Below are positions 1-10,597 of a DNA stretch of 44,066 nt, in pieces. Position 1 is the stretch's first letter. Every line of letters begins with the position of its first letter. The translations under genes and the position numbers were made by a program. The stretch covers positions 1-44,066 of the IMG/VR virus record IMGVR_UViG_3300012000_000039; one strand, given 5' to 3'. The stretch comes from a virus. Under the pieces are notes generated by a model, which was given only the letters and a program-made list of their open reading frames with translations, did not search any database and was not told the DNA's origin.

Positions 1-129
1 GCCAACGCCGCGCTGATCGTCGTTGACAAGTCGCAGGGCGTGAGCCTGCTGGAGAACGAGTCGATCTACGTCACGGCCGGGACGGCGTCGAAGCTCAAAG
101 TCAACGCCTCGTGGAAGGAGCTTTCGTAA
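1..129 (+). CDS. C-terminal end of a phage structural-type protein (5' partial)
   Basis: The frame is open from base 1 and stops with TAA at 127-129, giving the last 42 residues of a protein whose start lies upstream. The sequence alternates hydrophobic and small polar residues (ALIVVD, ESIYVTAG, KLKVNASW), as in a beta-rich virion or tail protein. No family can be named from so little. The TAATG junction shares one base with the next gene, so the two are probably co-translated parts of the tail module. Confidence 0.6.
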   Translation, partial: ANAALIVVDKSQGVSLLENESIYVTAGTASKLKVNASWKELS

Positions 130-926
130 TGCGGCCACGCGGCGGGATCATCGGGGCGACAGTGCAGCCGGCGGCGACGGCGATCAACTCTGCGGCGAGC
201 GGCGTGTGGACGCTGCGCGAGGCGGAGGCCATGCGGCGGGCGGGGACGTGGCCGAGAATGCCAGCGTCCGCACTGCTTGCGGTGACGTTTGACAACAGTT
301 TCGACGATCAGGCGCAGAACATTGCTGCAACGCAAACAAGCTCAGGTGTGTCTCGCTCCACGGCGCAGGTAAAAGGCGGCAGTAACTCATTGTTCGTGAA
401 TGGCGCGTCATCTGACAACTTCTCGACGACCGCACGTTTGCTGTACGGCTCCGGCAGCCAGTGGGACATCGCAGGCAGTGATTTCACAATCGAATGCTGG
501 TTTTACTGCCTGTCATCTGGCCTGATCGCGCAGGGGCTGATAACCAGAGACGCACAACCCTCGTCGCGGCATTTTCAGCTAGTCCTGTCAGCCACAAACA
601 ACCTCAGATTCAGGGTTTTCAACACTTCCGCGACAGGCTGGATCGACATCACAGACCCGAGCGCCGCCTCGCTCAACTCATGGATTCATGTCGCGGCCGT
701 GCGTGACGGCAGTGTTTTTCGTCTGTACCGGGACGGCGTGCAAGTCGGTTCGCAAGACGTTTCGACGGCGTCAGGCACCCGAGCTACGGCAAGCGGCTCG
801 CTGTGTGTCGGCTCCGTATTTGATAACGGCAATTTTTCATTGAGCGGATATATCGACGAAGTGCTTGTTTCAAGTGCGTGCCTGTATCGAAACGGCACCA
901 CATTTACCCCACGCACCCAACTGTAG
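129..926 (+). CDS. LamG-like (concanavalin-type jellyroll) tail adhesin
   Basis: This 265-residue protein starts at the ATG inside TAATG, with GGAG eight bases upstream; a start at 111 lacks that ribosome site. Residues about 40-60 hold a GVWTLREAEAMRRAGTWP segment, and a related GVWGLQEAN segment opens the 10597 gene. From about residue 80 the pattern is that of a laminin-G-like domain: FTIECWFY, then WIHVAAVRDGSVFRLYRDGVQVG, then GYIDEVLVS near the C-terminus. LamG domains usually bind carbohydrate or surface polymers, so a receptor-binding role at the tail tip is inferred. The domain call is firm; the binding partner is unknown. Confidence 0.75.
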   Translation: MRPRGGIIGATVQPAATAINSAASGVWTLREAEAMRRAGTWPRMPASALLAVTFDNSFDDQAQNIAATQTSSGVSRSTAQVKGGSNSLFVNGASSDNFSTTARLLYGSGSQWDIAGSDFTIECWFYCLSSGLIAQGLITRDAQPSSRHFQLVLSATNNLRFRVFNTSATGWIDITDPSAASLNSWIHVAAVRDGSVFRLYRDGVQVGSQDVSTASGTRATASGSLCVGSVFDNGNFSLSGYIDEVLVSSACLYRNGTTFTPRTQL

Positions 927-936
927 TCTGGCCGAC

Positions 937-1191
937 ATGAAATCGTTACTCATTGACCTCATCGTCACATCCGGCGTGACCGCGTTCCTCCTCTGGCACT
1001 GGTCCGCGATGCTGCCCCGCGTGTTCGCAGCCGTGCAGCCGGTGGCCGCTGCTGTGTGGCAGCGGCGGCGTGAGATCGAGGAGTTGCAGGAGACGTTATC
1101 ACGTTCTCCACAAACGTGTACACCACCAATGACAGTTCTTGGCCTGCGGGGGGCTCGGATACTTACAACTCCGACATTCGCGTGTGAATAG
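937..1191 (+). CDS. Small single-pass membrane protein, paralogue of the 1291 gene
   Basis: The predicted protein has 84 residues from the ATG at 937. A hydrophobic segment (about residues 5-25) is followed by LPRVFAAVQPVAAAVW and a charged tail RRREIEEL. The protein at 1291 has the same layout (MK-LI start, PRV-A motif, charged EE tail), so the two look like tandem duplicates. The last 30 residues are atypical (SRSPQTCTPP). Another frame here reads like the end of a beta-rich structural protein, so the native C-terminus may have been lost by a frameshift or recombination. Function is unknown; a membrane accessory role near the tail genes is a guess. Confidence 0.5.
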   Translation: MKSLLIDLIVTSGVTAFLLWHWSAMLPRVFAAVQPVAAAVWQRRREIEELQETLSRSPQTCTPPMTVLGLRGARILTTPTFACE

Positions 1192-1192
1192 C

Positions 1193-1294
1193 ATGACCCT
1201 CTACTACGCCCTGCAAGACGAAGAGACGATCTACCTCATCTGCGAGATCATGCAGACGCTGTGCCTGTGTTACCTCGTGTGGCGCCACCCATGA
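1193..1294 (+). CDS. 33-residue membrane peptide
   Basis: A short reading frame starts one base after the previous stop and ends in ATGA, overlapping the next start by four bases. That is the coupling seen throughout this genome. The peptide begins MTLYYALQDEETIYLICEIM and ends in a cysteine- and leucine-rich hydrophobic run, so it could be a small membrane protein. No ribosome site is obvious apart from the preceding stop region. It is supported mainly by its position and overlap. Function unknown. Confidence 0.4.
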   Translation: MTLYYALQDEETIYLICEIMQTLCLCYLVWRHP

Positions 1295-1455
1295 AACACC
1301 TCATCGAGTTCGCCCTGTGCGGTGCCATTGGCACCTACTGCGTCATGCGGTGCGCGGCGCTCATGCCTCGCGTCATCGCCGAGGCGCACGCGGTCGTTGC
1401 GGCGTATTTGGAGCGCGCTAAACAGTTGGAAGAAATAACAGAGCCGGTAGAATAA
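1291..1455 (+). CDS. 54-residue membrane protein, paralogue of the 937 gene
   Basis: The start at 1291 is chosen because it forms the ATGA overlap with the upstream frame. A start at 1261 would extend through that peptide. The protein has one hydrophobic segment (about residues 4-22), then ALMPRVIAEAHAVVAAYLER and an acidic KQLEEITEPVE tail. This repeats the plan of the 937 product and suggests local duplication. No enzyme motif is present. It may sit in the host membrane during infection, but nothing in the sequence fixes its job. Confidence 0.55.
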   Translation: MKHLIEFALCGAIGTYCVMRCAALMPRVIAEAHAVVAAYLERAKQLEEITEPVE

Positions 1456-1490
1456 AGCTCGCAGTTAGTTCAAATTAGTAGCGCGACGAA

Positions 1491-3473
<1,983 letters not shown>

Positions 3474-3474
3474 C

Positions 3475-3729
3475 ATGACTACTATTGCACGCACTGTCGA
3501 TTCTATTACCGTATCCGAACTCGGCATTTTGTCTGTGCGCACTGCCACGGCTGTTCTTGAAAACGACGTTGTTATTGCGACGGCATATCATCGCAATACG
3601 TTAGCGCCCGGAAGCGATTTAACCGGACAAGATGATAAAGTTGTTGCCGTAGCAGATGCGGTTTGGACGCCGGCAGTAGTTGCGGCTTATCAGGCCAAAC
3701 TAGCAGAAACAATGCAGCAATATGAGTAA
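3475..3729 (+). CDS. Small tail-fibre accessory protein
   Basis: An 84-residue protein begins one base after the stop of the upstream fibre gene and overlaps the next fibre gene by eight bases. The N-terminal half is beta-like ([31 protein letters not shown]). The C-terminal half reads [28 protein letters not shown] and ends in a short helix. Small proteins of this type often lie between phage fibre genes, so a structural or assembly role is inferred from position. No catalytic motif is visible. Confidence 0.65.
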   Translation: MTTIARTVDSITVSELGILSVRTATAVLENDVVIATAYHRNTLAPGSDLTGQDDKVVAVADAVWTPAVVAAYQAKLAETMQQYE

Positions 3730-5698
3730 AAAAATAATTACTGCCAGCGTAGACTCGGCCGCGATTACAACAGATAAAATCGCAGATGGCGCTGTTACGC
3801 TTAATAAACTCGCGGCAAATCTTGGCGCTACTGGCCCGCGCGGTGTAACAGGCCCCACTGGCCCGCAGGGCACAACGGGCGCAACAGGGCCGATAGGAGC
3901 TACTGGCCCGCAGGGCACGACCGGCCCGACAGGGTTGCAGGGCACAACTGGGCCTACTGGCGTAACAGGCCCGGTTGGCGCAACTGGCGCGACTGGTCCT
4001 GTAGGCGCAACGGGCGCTATTGGCGCAACAGGGCTGCAAGGCGTTACAGGCCCAAGAGGCGCCACTGGAGTAACAGGTTCTACCGGTGTTTCTGGTTTAG
4101 CTGGTCCAACTGGCGCAACGGGACCACAAGGCGCGACTGGCGTGGCTGGGTTAGCTGGGGCAACAGGCCCTACAGGCGTTTCTGGGCCAAGCGGCGCATC
4201 TGGCCCGACCGGACCTGTTGGCGCAACAGGTGCCGCAGGGCCAATTGCCGGAACGAACAAACAATTAATTTACAACAATAACAACGCTCCAGCTGGTTCC
4301 GCCAACGCATTTTATGATAGCTATCTGTACGCGCGCGAAAATTTGTACATCCAAAGCGCAACGCAAACACATAGTTATCGGTTTAATGTCGCTGCGCCGT
4401 CGTTTTCTAGTTCATTTGTTCCGGGTACTTTTTCGCTAGTTGATACCAATACAAACACAACTCCGCTATACATTTTAGGCGACCGTATTGGTATTAACAC
4501 AAACTCTATTGCTACCGGCACACTGACATTAAAAAAACATTCGTTTGTTGGCCCTATCGGCGGTGTTACAGATACACAAACAATAATTACGCGTGTTCAA
4601 ACTGGTAACGTTGTGCTTGATACAGGCATGTACGGCACAAACGATTCATATCTGCAAACACGAAACACGTCACTCGCAAATACGTATTATCCGCTTCGTT
4701 TGAATCCGGCAGGCGGCAATGTTTATGTGGGCCCCGCGAGCACGACTCTGTACACATTTAACGTAGGCGGTACGGGCAGCTTCGACGCCGATTTGCGTGC
4801 AACATTGTTTCGAGCGTCGGCGCCGGGTTTAGCGTACGCCCCAACTTTTTGTTTCGACACAGATTTAGATACTGGCGTCTGGCGTCCCGGTGAAAATCAA
4901 ATTGGCTTTTCAACAGGCGGCGTGAGTCGGCTTACAATAAACGCTGCCGGCGATACAACAATAAATAACAACCTGTATGTGTCGGGCGGATTTGCGCAGA
5001 TTAAAACGCCGACAACAACCGGGCAAAACACTGCAAGTCTCGTCGTCACAACAGAAAACGACTATCAGTGGGGGTCGGCAATACGGGGGCGACATTTGCG
5101 CTCCAACAATGGGCCCACTTTACTGTATGACGCGCTTTTAAGCGTGGTCGCCGACGGGCGCGACGCTGGCGGTGTTTTGCGCGGCACCTCTGCGCTGCAT
5201 TTTATTTGCGCAGGCGACGCAGTTGAGAATGGTATTCCAAGCAGTGTTTGGATCGCGCTATCCGACGCGGCAGGTGATCATTTATCGTTTTTTCACATCA
5301 ATCACTCGGCACAACGGTGGTCACAACTAGAGTCGTTTACCGGCGTTGGGGGCCTATTCGACTCAAACCTGAACCGCGATAGCGGCCTGCGCCCCGAATT
5401 TCCATGTCGTGCGTGGGCGCACATAAGCGGTGTCAGTCAGCCGGCTATTACACGCGCCGCGGGCAACGTATCGTCTATTACAGATCTGGGTGTCGGCAAA
5501 TACCGGATCAATTTTACGTATCCGTTTCCTGACGCTAATTATTCTGTCGTTTGCAGCGGAACAGCCAACGCCGCCGCCAGCGAAGAATGGGTCGCGTCAC
5601 CAAGTCATTTTACAACAACGTCGTGTCAAATAAATTTTGGCGACAACAATAACGACAACGATTTTGACGGCCTCGTTTGCGTCGCAATATTTCGTTAA
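3722..5698 (+). CDS. Collagen-like tail fibre protein
   Basis: The predicted product has 658 residues. The N-terminus carries [17 protein letters not shown], a segment typical of phage fibre attachment regions. Residues about 34-178 are uninterrupted Gly-X-Y repeats (GATGPRG, GPTGVTG). The remaining 480 residues are beta-rich, with [22 protein letters not shown] and a tip-like C-terminal domain ending GLVCVAIFR. The start overlaps the previous gene by eight bases. The likely design is attachment region, collagen shaft and large receptor-binding head. The receptor is unknown. Confidence 0.85.
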   Translation: MSKKIITASVDSAAITTDKIADGAVTLNKLAANLGATGPRGVTGPTGPQGTTGATGPIGATGPQGTTGPTGLQGTTGPTGVTGPVGATGATGPVGATGAIGATGLQGVTGPRGATGVTGSTGVSGLAGPTGATGPQGATGVAGLAGATGPTGVSGPSGASGPTGPVGATGAAGPIAGTNKQLIYNNNNAPAGSANAFYDSYLYARENLYIQSATQTHSYRFNVAAPSFSSSFVPGTFSLVDTNTNTTPLYILGDRIGINTNSIATGTLTLKKHSFVGPIGGVTDTQTIITRVQTGNVVLDTGMYGTNDSYLQTRNTSLANTYYPLRLNPAGGNVYVGPASTTLYTFNVGGTGSFDADLRATLFRASAPGLAYAPTFCFDTDLDTGVWRPGENQIGFSTGGVSRLTINAAGDTTINNNLYVSGGFAQIKTPTTTGQNTASLVVTTENDYQWGSAIRGRHLRSNNGPTLLYDALLSVVADGRDAGGVLRGTSALHFICAGDAVENGIPSSVWIALSDAAGDHLSFFHINHSAQRWSQLESFTGVGGLFDSNLNRDSGLRPEFPCRAWAHISGVSQPAITRAAGNVSSITDLGVGKYRINFTYPFPDANYSVVCSGTANAAASEEWVASPSHFTTTSCQINFGDNNNDNDFDGLVCVAIFR

Positions 5699-5707
5699 GG
5701 AGTTGTC

Positions 5708-6004
5708 ATGTCTTTGCAATGTATTGCTTATCCAACAGCAGACGGCGTGGCGATTATTTATCCCGCTGATCCAAACTTTACGGCAGAGCAAATAGCTAAA
5801 AAAGATGTACCAGAAGGTGTTCCGTATGTGCTATTAAACGCAGCGGATGTGCCGACTGACCGCACCTTTCGCGATGCGTGGTCTGTCGATTTCAGTTCTC
5901 CATCTGGTTTTGGCATATCTGACGCAGAGTGGCAGCAGCTGTACGCGCCGCAAATTAGCGCTCCGCAACCCCCAACAACTTCTGGTGAATTGGAGCCATC
6001 GTGA
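5708..6004 (+). CDS. Small protein downstream of fibre gene, possible fibre assembly factor
   Basis: This 98-residue protein has AAGGAG seven bases before its ATG. The middle reads DVPTDRTFRDAWSVDFSSPSG, a pattern seen from memory in small proteins that follow tail-fibre genes in many phages. Its last four bases (GTGA) overlap the start of the next gene, which favours coupled translation. A role in fibre folding or attachment fits the position; no biochemical function is shown by the sequence. Confidence 0.7.
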   Translation: MSLQCIAYPTADGVAIIYPADPNFTAEQIAKKDVPEGVPYVLLNAADVPTDRTFRDAWSVDFSSPSGFGISDAEWQQLYAPQISAPQPPTTSGELEPS

Positions 6005-6606
6005 TTTCAATCGATTTAAACAAGGCAAAAGAGATCTGGCGTGATCGGTTACGCAATCATCGTCAGCCTTTTTTTGCGCAATTAGACGTAGATTATTTGC
6101 GCGCTCTTGAGGCGCAAAACAACGTTATTAAACAAGACATCGAAACGCGCAAACAGAAACTACGAGACGCGCCCGCCGACCCCCGCATCGAAGCCGCAAC
6201 AACGCCAGACGTGTTGCGGCAAATTAATCCGGTTGCAGAAGCAATGGAAATTTCAGAACTCGAAAAAGCAAAACTACAAAAGCTACAAGAGATTGATAAC
6301 GAGTGGCGGCAGATTATCAAAACCGGTTGGCAAACACCGGCGGGCTGGCATCTTGGTTTAGATATCGCGGACGTGACGCTACTGAGCGGCGCCTTTATGT
6401 TAGCCAAAGAAGCCGCGGCGCTCGGCAGCGCAGCCACGACGCCGATTATTGATACGGCTGGTGTTATTCATCAACTCACGCTTGAAGAAATGACGACGCT
6501 GATGTTGCAGTACGGACAGGTACGGGCTACCTTAAGCGCGGCCGACGCCACAAAACGCGCAACCGTTTTGAATGCAACAGATATTCAAACAATTTCTGCC
6601 GTTTAA
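6001..6606 (+). CDS. Helical tail-module protein (tail-fibre-assembly-like)
   Basis: A 201-residue protein starts at GTG within the GTGA overlap with the previous gene. The N-terminus ISIDLNKAKEIWRDRLRNHR and the following LDVDYLRALEAQ resemble phage proteins that follow fibre genes. The middle is a long charged helix (about residues 50-100, ELEKAKLQKLQEIDNEWRQI). The C-terminus holds LTLEEMTTLMLQYGQ. It is probably elongated and helical. A chaperone or assembly role is inferred; an exact family cannot be confirmed here. Confidence 0.65.
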   Translation: MISIDLNKAKEIWRDRLRNHRQPFFAQLDVDYLRALEAQNNVIKQDIETRKQKLRDAPADPRIEAATTPDVLRQINPVAEAMEISELEKAKLQKLQEIDNEWRQIIKTGWQTPAGWHLGLDIADVTLLSGAFMLAKEAAALGSAATTPIIDTAGVIHQLTLEEMTTLMLQYGQVRATLSAADATKRATVLNATDIQTISAV

Positions 6607-6633
6607 TGCGCGGCTACTCGAAGATTGTGTAAC

Positions 6634-6777
6634 ATGAATCATTGGTTAACTCTTGGTATTGCTGTGATTTATTTATACGTTGCCGCCGAACATCTGTGGC
6701 GCGGCAACTACGGCATGGCAATTACGTTTACTGGCTTTGCTATTGGAAATATCGGGATGGCATATGTTTCACGATGA
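6634..6777 (+). CDS. 47-residue membrane protein
   Basis: A short frame from ATG 6634 to TGA 6775-6777 encodes MNHWLTLGIAVIYLYVAAEH followed by LWRGNYGMAITFTGFAIGNI. Two hydrophobic stretches are separated by a polar turn with HLWRGNYG, as in small phage proteins with two membrane segments. It overlaps the next gene by 14 bases. No clear Shine-Dalgarno sequence is seen. A holin-like or membrane accessory role is possible but unproven. Confidence 0.55.
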   Translation: MNHWLTLGIAVIYLYVAAEHLWRGNYGMAITFTGFAIGNIGMAYVSR

Positions 6778-7144
6778 CACGCCGTCGTCAAATACGCCGG
6801 AAGAAGATCTCGCCAATAACCGCAACAACCTCGAATACGACATTCTGACCACAGACTGGTTGTGCGATAAAGTAACCAAGTCCGAAGATTACGCCATTCG
6901 GTTGTACGGCACTCTTTGCAACAACGGCTTTCAGCACAAAGACGCCATGCCCGACGAATACTGGACGTGCTCGTGGCGCTATGCCGGCGGAATCGTTGCG
7001 AGCGTTACGGGCCGCGGCGATTATTTGACCTATTACTGCAGCGGCAACGAGGGTATCATTGACCCCGAAGTACGCGAAGATTTGTTAAAGCTCAACTGGT
7101 GCGTTGTCGACGGCTTTTACGCAAATCGTAAACAGCGAGGATAA
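6764..7144 (+). CDS. Conserved-looking phage protein of unknown function
   Basis: The start at 6764 (MFHDDTPSSN) is preferred over 6680 because the longer form runs through the upstream membrane gene out of frame, and GGGATGG lies just before 6764. The 126-residue product contains WLCDKVTKSEDYAIRLYGTL, then EYWTCSWRYAGGIVA and YLTYYCSGNEG, with several conserved-looking aromatic and cysteine residues. From memory this pattern recurs in uncharacterised proteins of large phages and some bacteria. No active site can be assigned. Confidence 0.7.
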   Translation: MFHDDTPSSNTPEEDLANNRNNLEYDILTTDWLCDKVTKSEDYAIRLYGTLCNNGFQHKDAMPDEYWTCSWRYAGGIVASVTGRGDYLTYYCSGNEGIIDPEVREDLLKLNWCVVDGFYANRKQRG

Positions 7145-7145
7145 A

Positions 7146-7394
7146 ATGGCGGCGTTTGTAGCTGGGTTATTTTTTGGGGCTGTATTTGGCGCCATACTGT
7201 GCGCTTTAGTTCGCCGGCATTACTGGTTGCGCGCTGGGAAACGATGGCCAATGCGCGTTCGATATCGCCGCTACCACGCGTCAAAACGTGGTCGGGTGTT
7301 GAGTTTTAGTCGACGCTATTATCCAAGCCCGTATCGTATGTCGCGGCTTTTGAACCGGTTAGCGGACTTTGACGACAGCGATCTTCAGCGCTGA
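7146..7394 (+). CDS. Membrane-anchored basic protein
   Basis: The product has 82 residues from the ATG at 7146, just after the previous stop; the 7104 start would overlap the upstream gene needlessly. An N-terminal hydrophobic segment (AAFVAGLFFGAVFGAILCAL) is followed by a strongly basic region with many Arg, Tyr and His residues (WPMRVRYRRYHASKRGR). It likely sits in the inner membrane with a cationic cytoplasmic tail that could bind nucleic acid or lipid head groups. Function unknown. Confidence 0.6.
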   Translation: MAAFVAGLFFGAVFGAILCALVRRHYWLRAGKRWPMRVRYRRYHASKRGRVLSFSRRYYPSPYRMSRLLNRLADFDDSDLQR

Positions 7395-7440
7395 ATATGC
7401 TATTTTATAGGGCAGGAACTACGCCCGCAGGGATAGCACG

Positions 7441-9591
7441 ATGGCTAAAAAGCGCATATCTGATCTGCCCAGTAAGCCAATACCGGGCGCCGACGATTTA
7501 ATCGCAATCGTCGATCAGCAGTCAGAACTTCCGACGACAAAAAAGACGACCGTCGGCAACCTGCTGGCCGCTTTAAATATCTTTTCTCAGGGCGCGACTG
7601 GCCCTCGCGGCGCTACGGGCGTAGCTGGTGCCACTGGCGCGACTGGCCCGCAGGGTACGCCGGGTCTCGTCGGCGCGATGGGGCCGACAGGTGCTCGCGG
7701 AGCTACCGGTGTCGCTGGCCCGGCGGGCTCTACGGGCGCGACAGGTATTCCCGGCACGGCCGGGGCGGCCGGCGCCACCGGTGCGACAGGTGTTGCAGGT
7801 ACAGCGGGCGCGACAGGCGTTGACGGACCTACCGGCGCTACAGGTGTACGCGGACCTACGGGCGTAACAGGCCCTGCCGGCGCTACCGGTGCGTCTGGGT
7901 TACAAGGCGCCACAGGCGCTGCTGGCGGGACAGGGCCGCAAGGCGAAAGCGGCCCGCGTGGCTTTGCTGGCGCGACAGGTTTACAAGGACCAACTGGCGT
8001 TATTGGTGCAACTGGTGTGACGGGCGCGCTCGGCGCTACCGGCGCAACGGGCACAACCGGTGAACCCGGCCCGACCGGTTCGCAAGGCGCTACGGGCGTG
8101 CAGGGTGTCAGCGGCGCCACAGGCGTTCAAGGGCCGACTGGGCCGCAGGGACTACAGGGCTTAACCGGCCCGCAAGGTCCGCAAGGTATACAGGGGCTTT
8201 CTGGGCCGCAGGGTATACAAGGCCCCGCTGGCGCGACCGGCGTCGCCGGACCGACGGGTGCGACCGGCATTGCTGGCGCAACGGGCCCGCAGGGGAGTGT
8301 AGGCGCCACAGGCGTAAACGGACCAACAGGCGCGACCGGCATTCAAGGTCCGACTGGCCCGCAGGGTGACACCGGTGCAACTGGCGCGGCTGGCCTCAAC
8401 GGCGCGACTGGTGCGTCCGGCGTACAGGGGGCTACAGGTGTTGCGGGCATAAACGGCATTAACGGCGCAACAGGTCCGCAAGGCGCTACAGGACCGCAAG
8501 GTATTCAAGGCGTACAGGGTGATCAGGGTATTCAAGGCGAAATCGGCGCAACGGGCGCCACGGGCGCTGTTGGTCCGCAGGGACCCACCGGCGTCGGTAT
8601 TCGTCTTTACGGAACGATTCAAAGCTGGCCGCCAGCCGGCACGCCAACAATTGGCGACACATGGATCATCGGCGCAGGGGCGCTGACAGACGAAGATTTG
8701 CCGATCAACGCGACAGAGGGTGTTGCATATACGTGGAACGGCACAAACTGGCAGAACATTGGGCGCGTTCTTGGCCCGCAAGGCGCAACAGGCGCAACCG
8801 GCGTCGCCGGAGAACTCGGCGCGACCGGAGTTACCGGGCCTACAGGCGCTGCCGGGCCTACAGGCCCGACGGGAGCTGACGGAACAACTGGCCCTACTGG
8901 TTTGCGCGGTATTACTGGCGCAAGCGGTCCGCAAGGCGCAACAGGCCCAACAGGTCCGCAAGGCGTTATCGGTATTCAGGGCCCGATCGGCGCAACTGGT
9001 TTGAGCGGACCAATCGGGCCGCAGGGCATACAAGGTCCTGCGGGCCCAACAGGTCCAATTGGCGCTACTGGTCCTATCGGCGCGACCGGTATTTCTGGTG
9101 TGCGTGGTTCCACTGGCGCGACAGGTTTAACAGGTTTCACTGGCCCCGTCGGCGCTACTGGCGTGCGCGGACCAACAGGCGCTACGGGCCCGGCAGGCGC
9201 TACCGGCGCCGGCGTAACAGGTGCAACAGGCATTGACGGCTCGACTGGTGCAACAGGCGCAACAGGACCCGGTTTAACGGTGACAGCGGGTTCGTCGCCG
9301 GACAGTATTTACGTCAACGACATACTTGTTTACGCTGCACAGGGCGCCACTGGTCCGCAAGGCACCACGGGACCGACCGGACCACAAGGTCCGCCGCCAA
9401 CAGTCGAAGGAACAAACGACCCGTCGATTATTGTCATCGGCGGCGTACCTGTTTACGCAGCTCGCGGGTTACAAGGTGTTACCGGTCCAAGCGGCCCATC
9501 AGGCCCGATGGGGCCAACAGGGCCGGGCGGCGGACCAACGGGCCCGCCGGGTCCACCGTCATTGTGGGCGGCATTAATTCTCGGAGGATAA
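7441..9591 (+). CDS. Long collagen-like tail fibre protein
   Basis: The 716-residue product opens with [21 protein letters not shown], an attachment-type N-domain of phage fibres. Gly-X-Y repeats then run from about residue 50 to 385. A non-collagen island follows (about 385-440, [17 protein letters not shown] to [11 protein letters not shown]), then collagen repeats to about 610. Two short interruptions of the type [17 protein letters not shown] break the last repeats. The tail end is GPPGPPSLW. Upstream lie an A/T-rich stretch (GAATATGCTATTTTATAG) and a GGGC-GCCC hairpin near 7413-7430, which may mark a transcription start. The product is probably a long trimeric fibre with a hinge. Confidence 0.85.
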   Translation: MAKKRISDLPSKPIPGADDLIAIVDQQSELPTTKKTTVGNLLAALNIFSQGATGPRGATGVAGATGATGPQGTPGLVGAMGPTGARGATGVAGPAGSTGATGIPGTAGAAGATGATGVAGTAGATGVDGPTGATGVRGPTGVTGPAGATGASGLQGATGAAGGTGPQGESGPRGFAGATGLQGPTGVIGATGVTGALGATGATGTTGEPGPTGSQGATGVQGVSGATGVQGPTGPQGLQGLTGPQGPQGIQGLSGPQGIQGPAGATGVAGPTGATGIAGATGPQGSVGATGVNGPTGATGIQGPTGPQGDTGATGAAGLNGATGASGVQGATGVAGINGINGATGPQGATGPQGIQGVQGDQGIQGEIGATGATGAVGPQGPTGVGIRLYGTIQSWPPAGTPTIGDTWIIGAGALTDEDLPINATEGVAYTWNGTNWQNIGRVLGPQGATGATGVAGELGATGVTGPTGAAGPTGPTGADGTTGPTGLRGITGASGPQGATGPTGPQGVIGIQGPIGATGLSGPIGPQGIQGPAGPTGPIGATGPIGATGISGVRGSTGATGLTGFTGPVGATGVRGPTGATGPAGATGAGVTGATGIDGSTGATGATGPGLTVTAGSSPDSIYVNDILVYAAQGATGPQGTTGPTGPQGPPPTVEGTNDPSIIVIGGVPVYAARGLQGVTGPSGPSGPMGPTGPGGGPTGPPGPPSLWAALILGG

Positions 9592-9592
9592 C

Positions 9593-10597
9593 GTGACAGC
9601 TAACATCGTCGCTACGACAAGTATCTACGGCAAAACGCAGGCGGGAAGAATTCCGGCCGACGGCGTTGACGTGCTTATTAATCCGGTCGGTAGCGCCAAA
9701 GTGCTCCGTGTAAGCACGTTGCTTGTGAGCAACACCACAGGTACGACAAACGCAGACATCATAGCGGTCGTGCGTCGCGGCGGCATCACGGGCGCCTCGT
9801 CCATCTACTTTGACGGCTACAGCGGCTACCTGACCATGAATAGCGCCAGCGGACTGACGTTTGCCGGCGACTTTACGATCGAGGCGTGGGTCTACATCGA
9901 CTCATTGCCGAATAACTTCGGCATACTTGAAACGCGCTCGGGCGCGAATCAAACGAGTTACATGTTTTACATCACAAATAACGGGTTTTATCGTCTGGCG
10001 TGGATCGATTCGAGCGCGACACAATACTCGACCATTCCGATATTTTTACAGCGGTGGACGCACGTCGCCATTTGCCGTTCGTCTAACGTCCTCAGCTTTT
10101 ATGTCGACGGCGTACGAGATAACGGGCTGTCGTTTGTAAACACGGGCACCTTTACGCCAAGCAATGCAAATCCGCGTATTGGTCGTTTGATGGACGGACA
10201 CTACGCGAATGGTTACATGGAGGAGCTGCGCGTAAGTACCACCGCGCGCTACTCTGGTGACTTTACACCGCCGACAACGCCATTTCCCGACAACGAAGCT
10301 AACACAACGCTTCTGCTGCACGGCGACGGCGCCAACGGTTCGACAACGTTTACCGACAGTGTCATAGCGCCGCATTCGTTTGCGCCTTCGGGCGGTATTG
10401 TTGTAAAGACGTCTCAAAGTGCATTTACTGGTAATGAGACGCGAATCGCCCATCGAATCACAGTACCGGCCGGCGGAACATTGGCCGTGTTGTCAAAAGA
10501 AAATCCTCTGTACTTGGAGTCAGGCGACCGGATCACGTGTTTTGCCAGCGCCGACAATCGACTGGATTATGTCTGCTCGTATGAGGAGATTTCCTGA
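9593..10597 (+). CDS. LamG domain inserted in a small beta-domain tail protein
   Basis: A GTG start at 9593 lies one base after the upstream stop. Residues about 30-62 (KVLRVSTLLVSNTTGT to ADIIAVVRRGG) and the last 50 residues (RIAHRITVPAGGTLAVLS to SGDRITCFASADNRLDYVCSYEE) look like two halves of one small beta domain found in phage tails. Between them sits a LamG-like jellyroll: SSIYFDGYSGYLTMN, FTIEAWVYIDS, RWTHVAICRSSNVLSFYVDG, YMEELRVSTTARY. The stop overlaps the next start (TGATG). The architecture suggests a surface-binding domain added into a structural scaffold. Confidence 0.8.
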   Translation: MTANIVATTSIYGKTQAGRIPADGVDVLINPVGSAKVLRVSTLLVSNTTGTTNADIIAVVRRGGITGASSIYFDGYSGYLTMNSASGLTFAGDFTIEAWVYIDSLPNNFGILETRSGANQTSYMFYITNNGFYRLAWIDSSATQYSTIPIFLQRWTHVAICRSSNVLSFYVDGVRDNGLSFVNTGTFTPSNANPRIGRLMDGHYANGYMEELRVSTTARYSGDFTPPTTPFPDNEANTTLLLHGDGANGSTTFTDSVIAPHSFAPSGGIVVKTSQSAFTGNETRIAHRITVPAGGTLAVLSKENPLYLESGDRITCFASADNRLDYVCSYEEIS

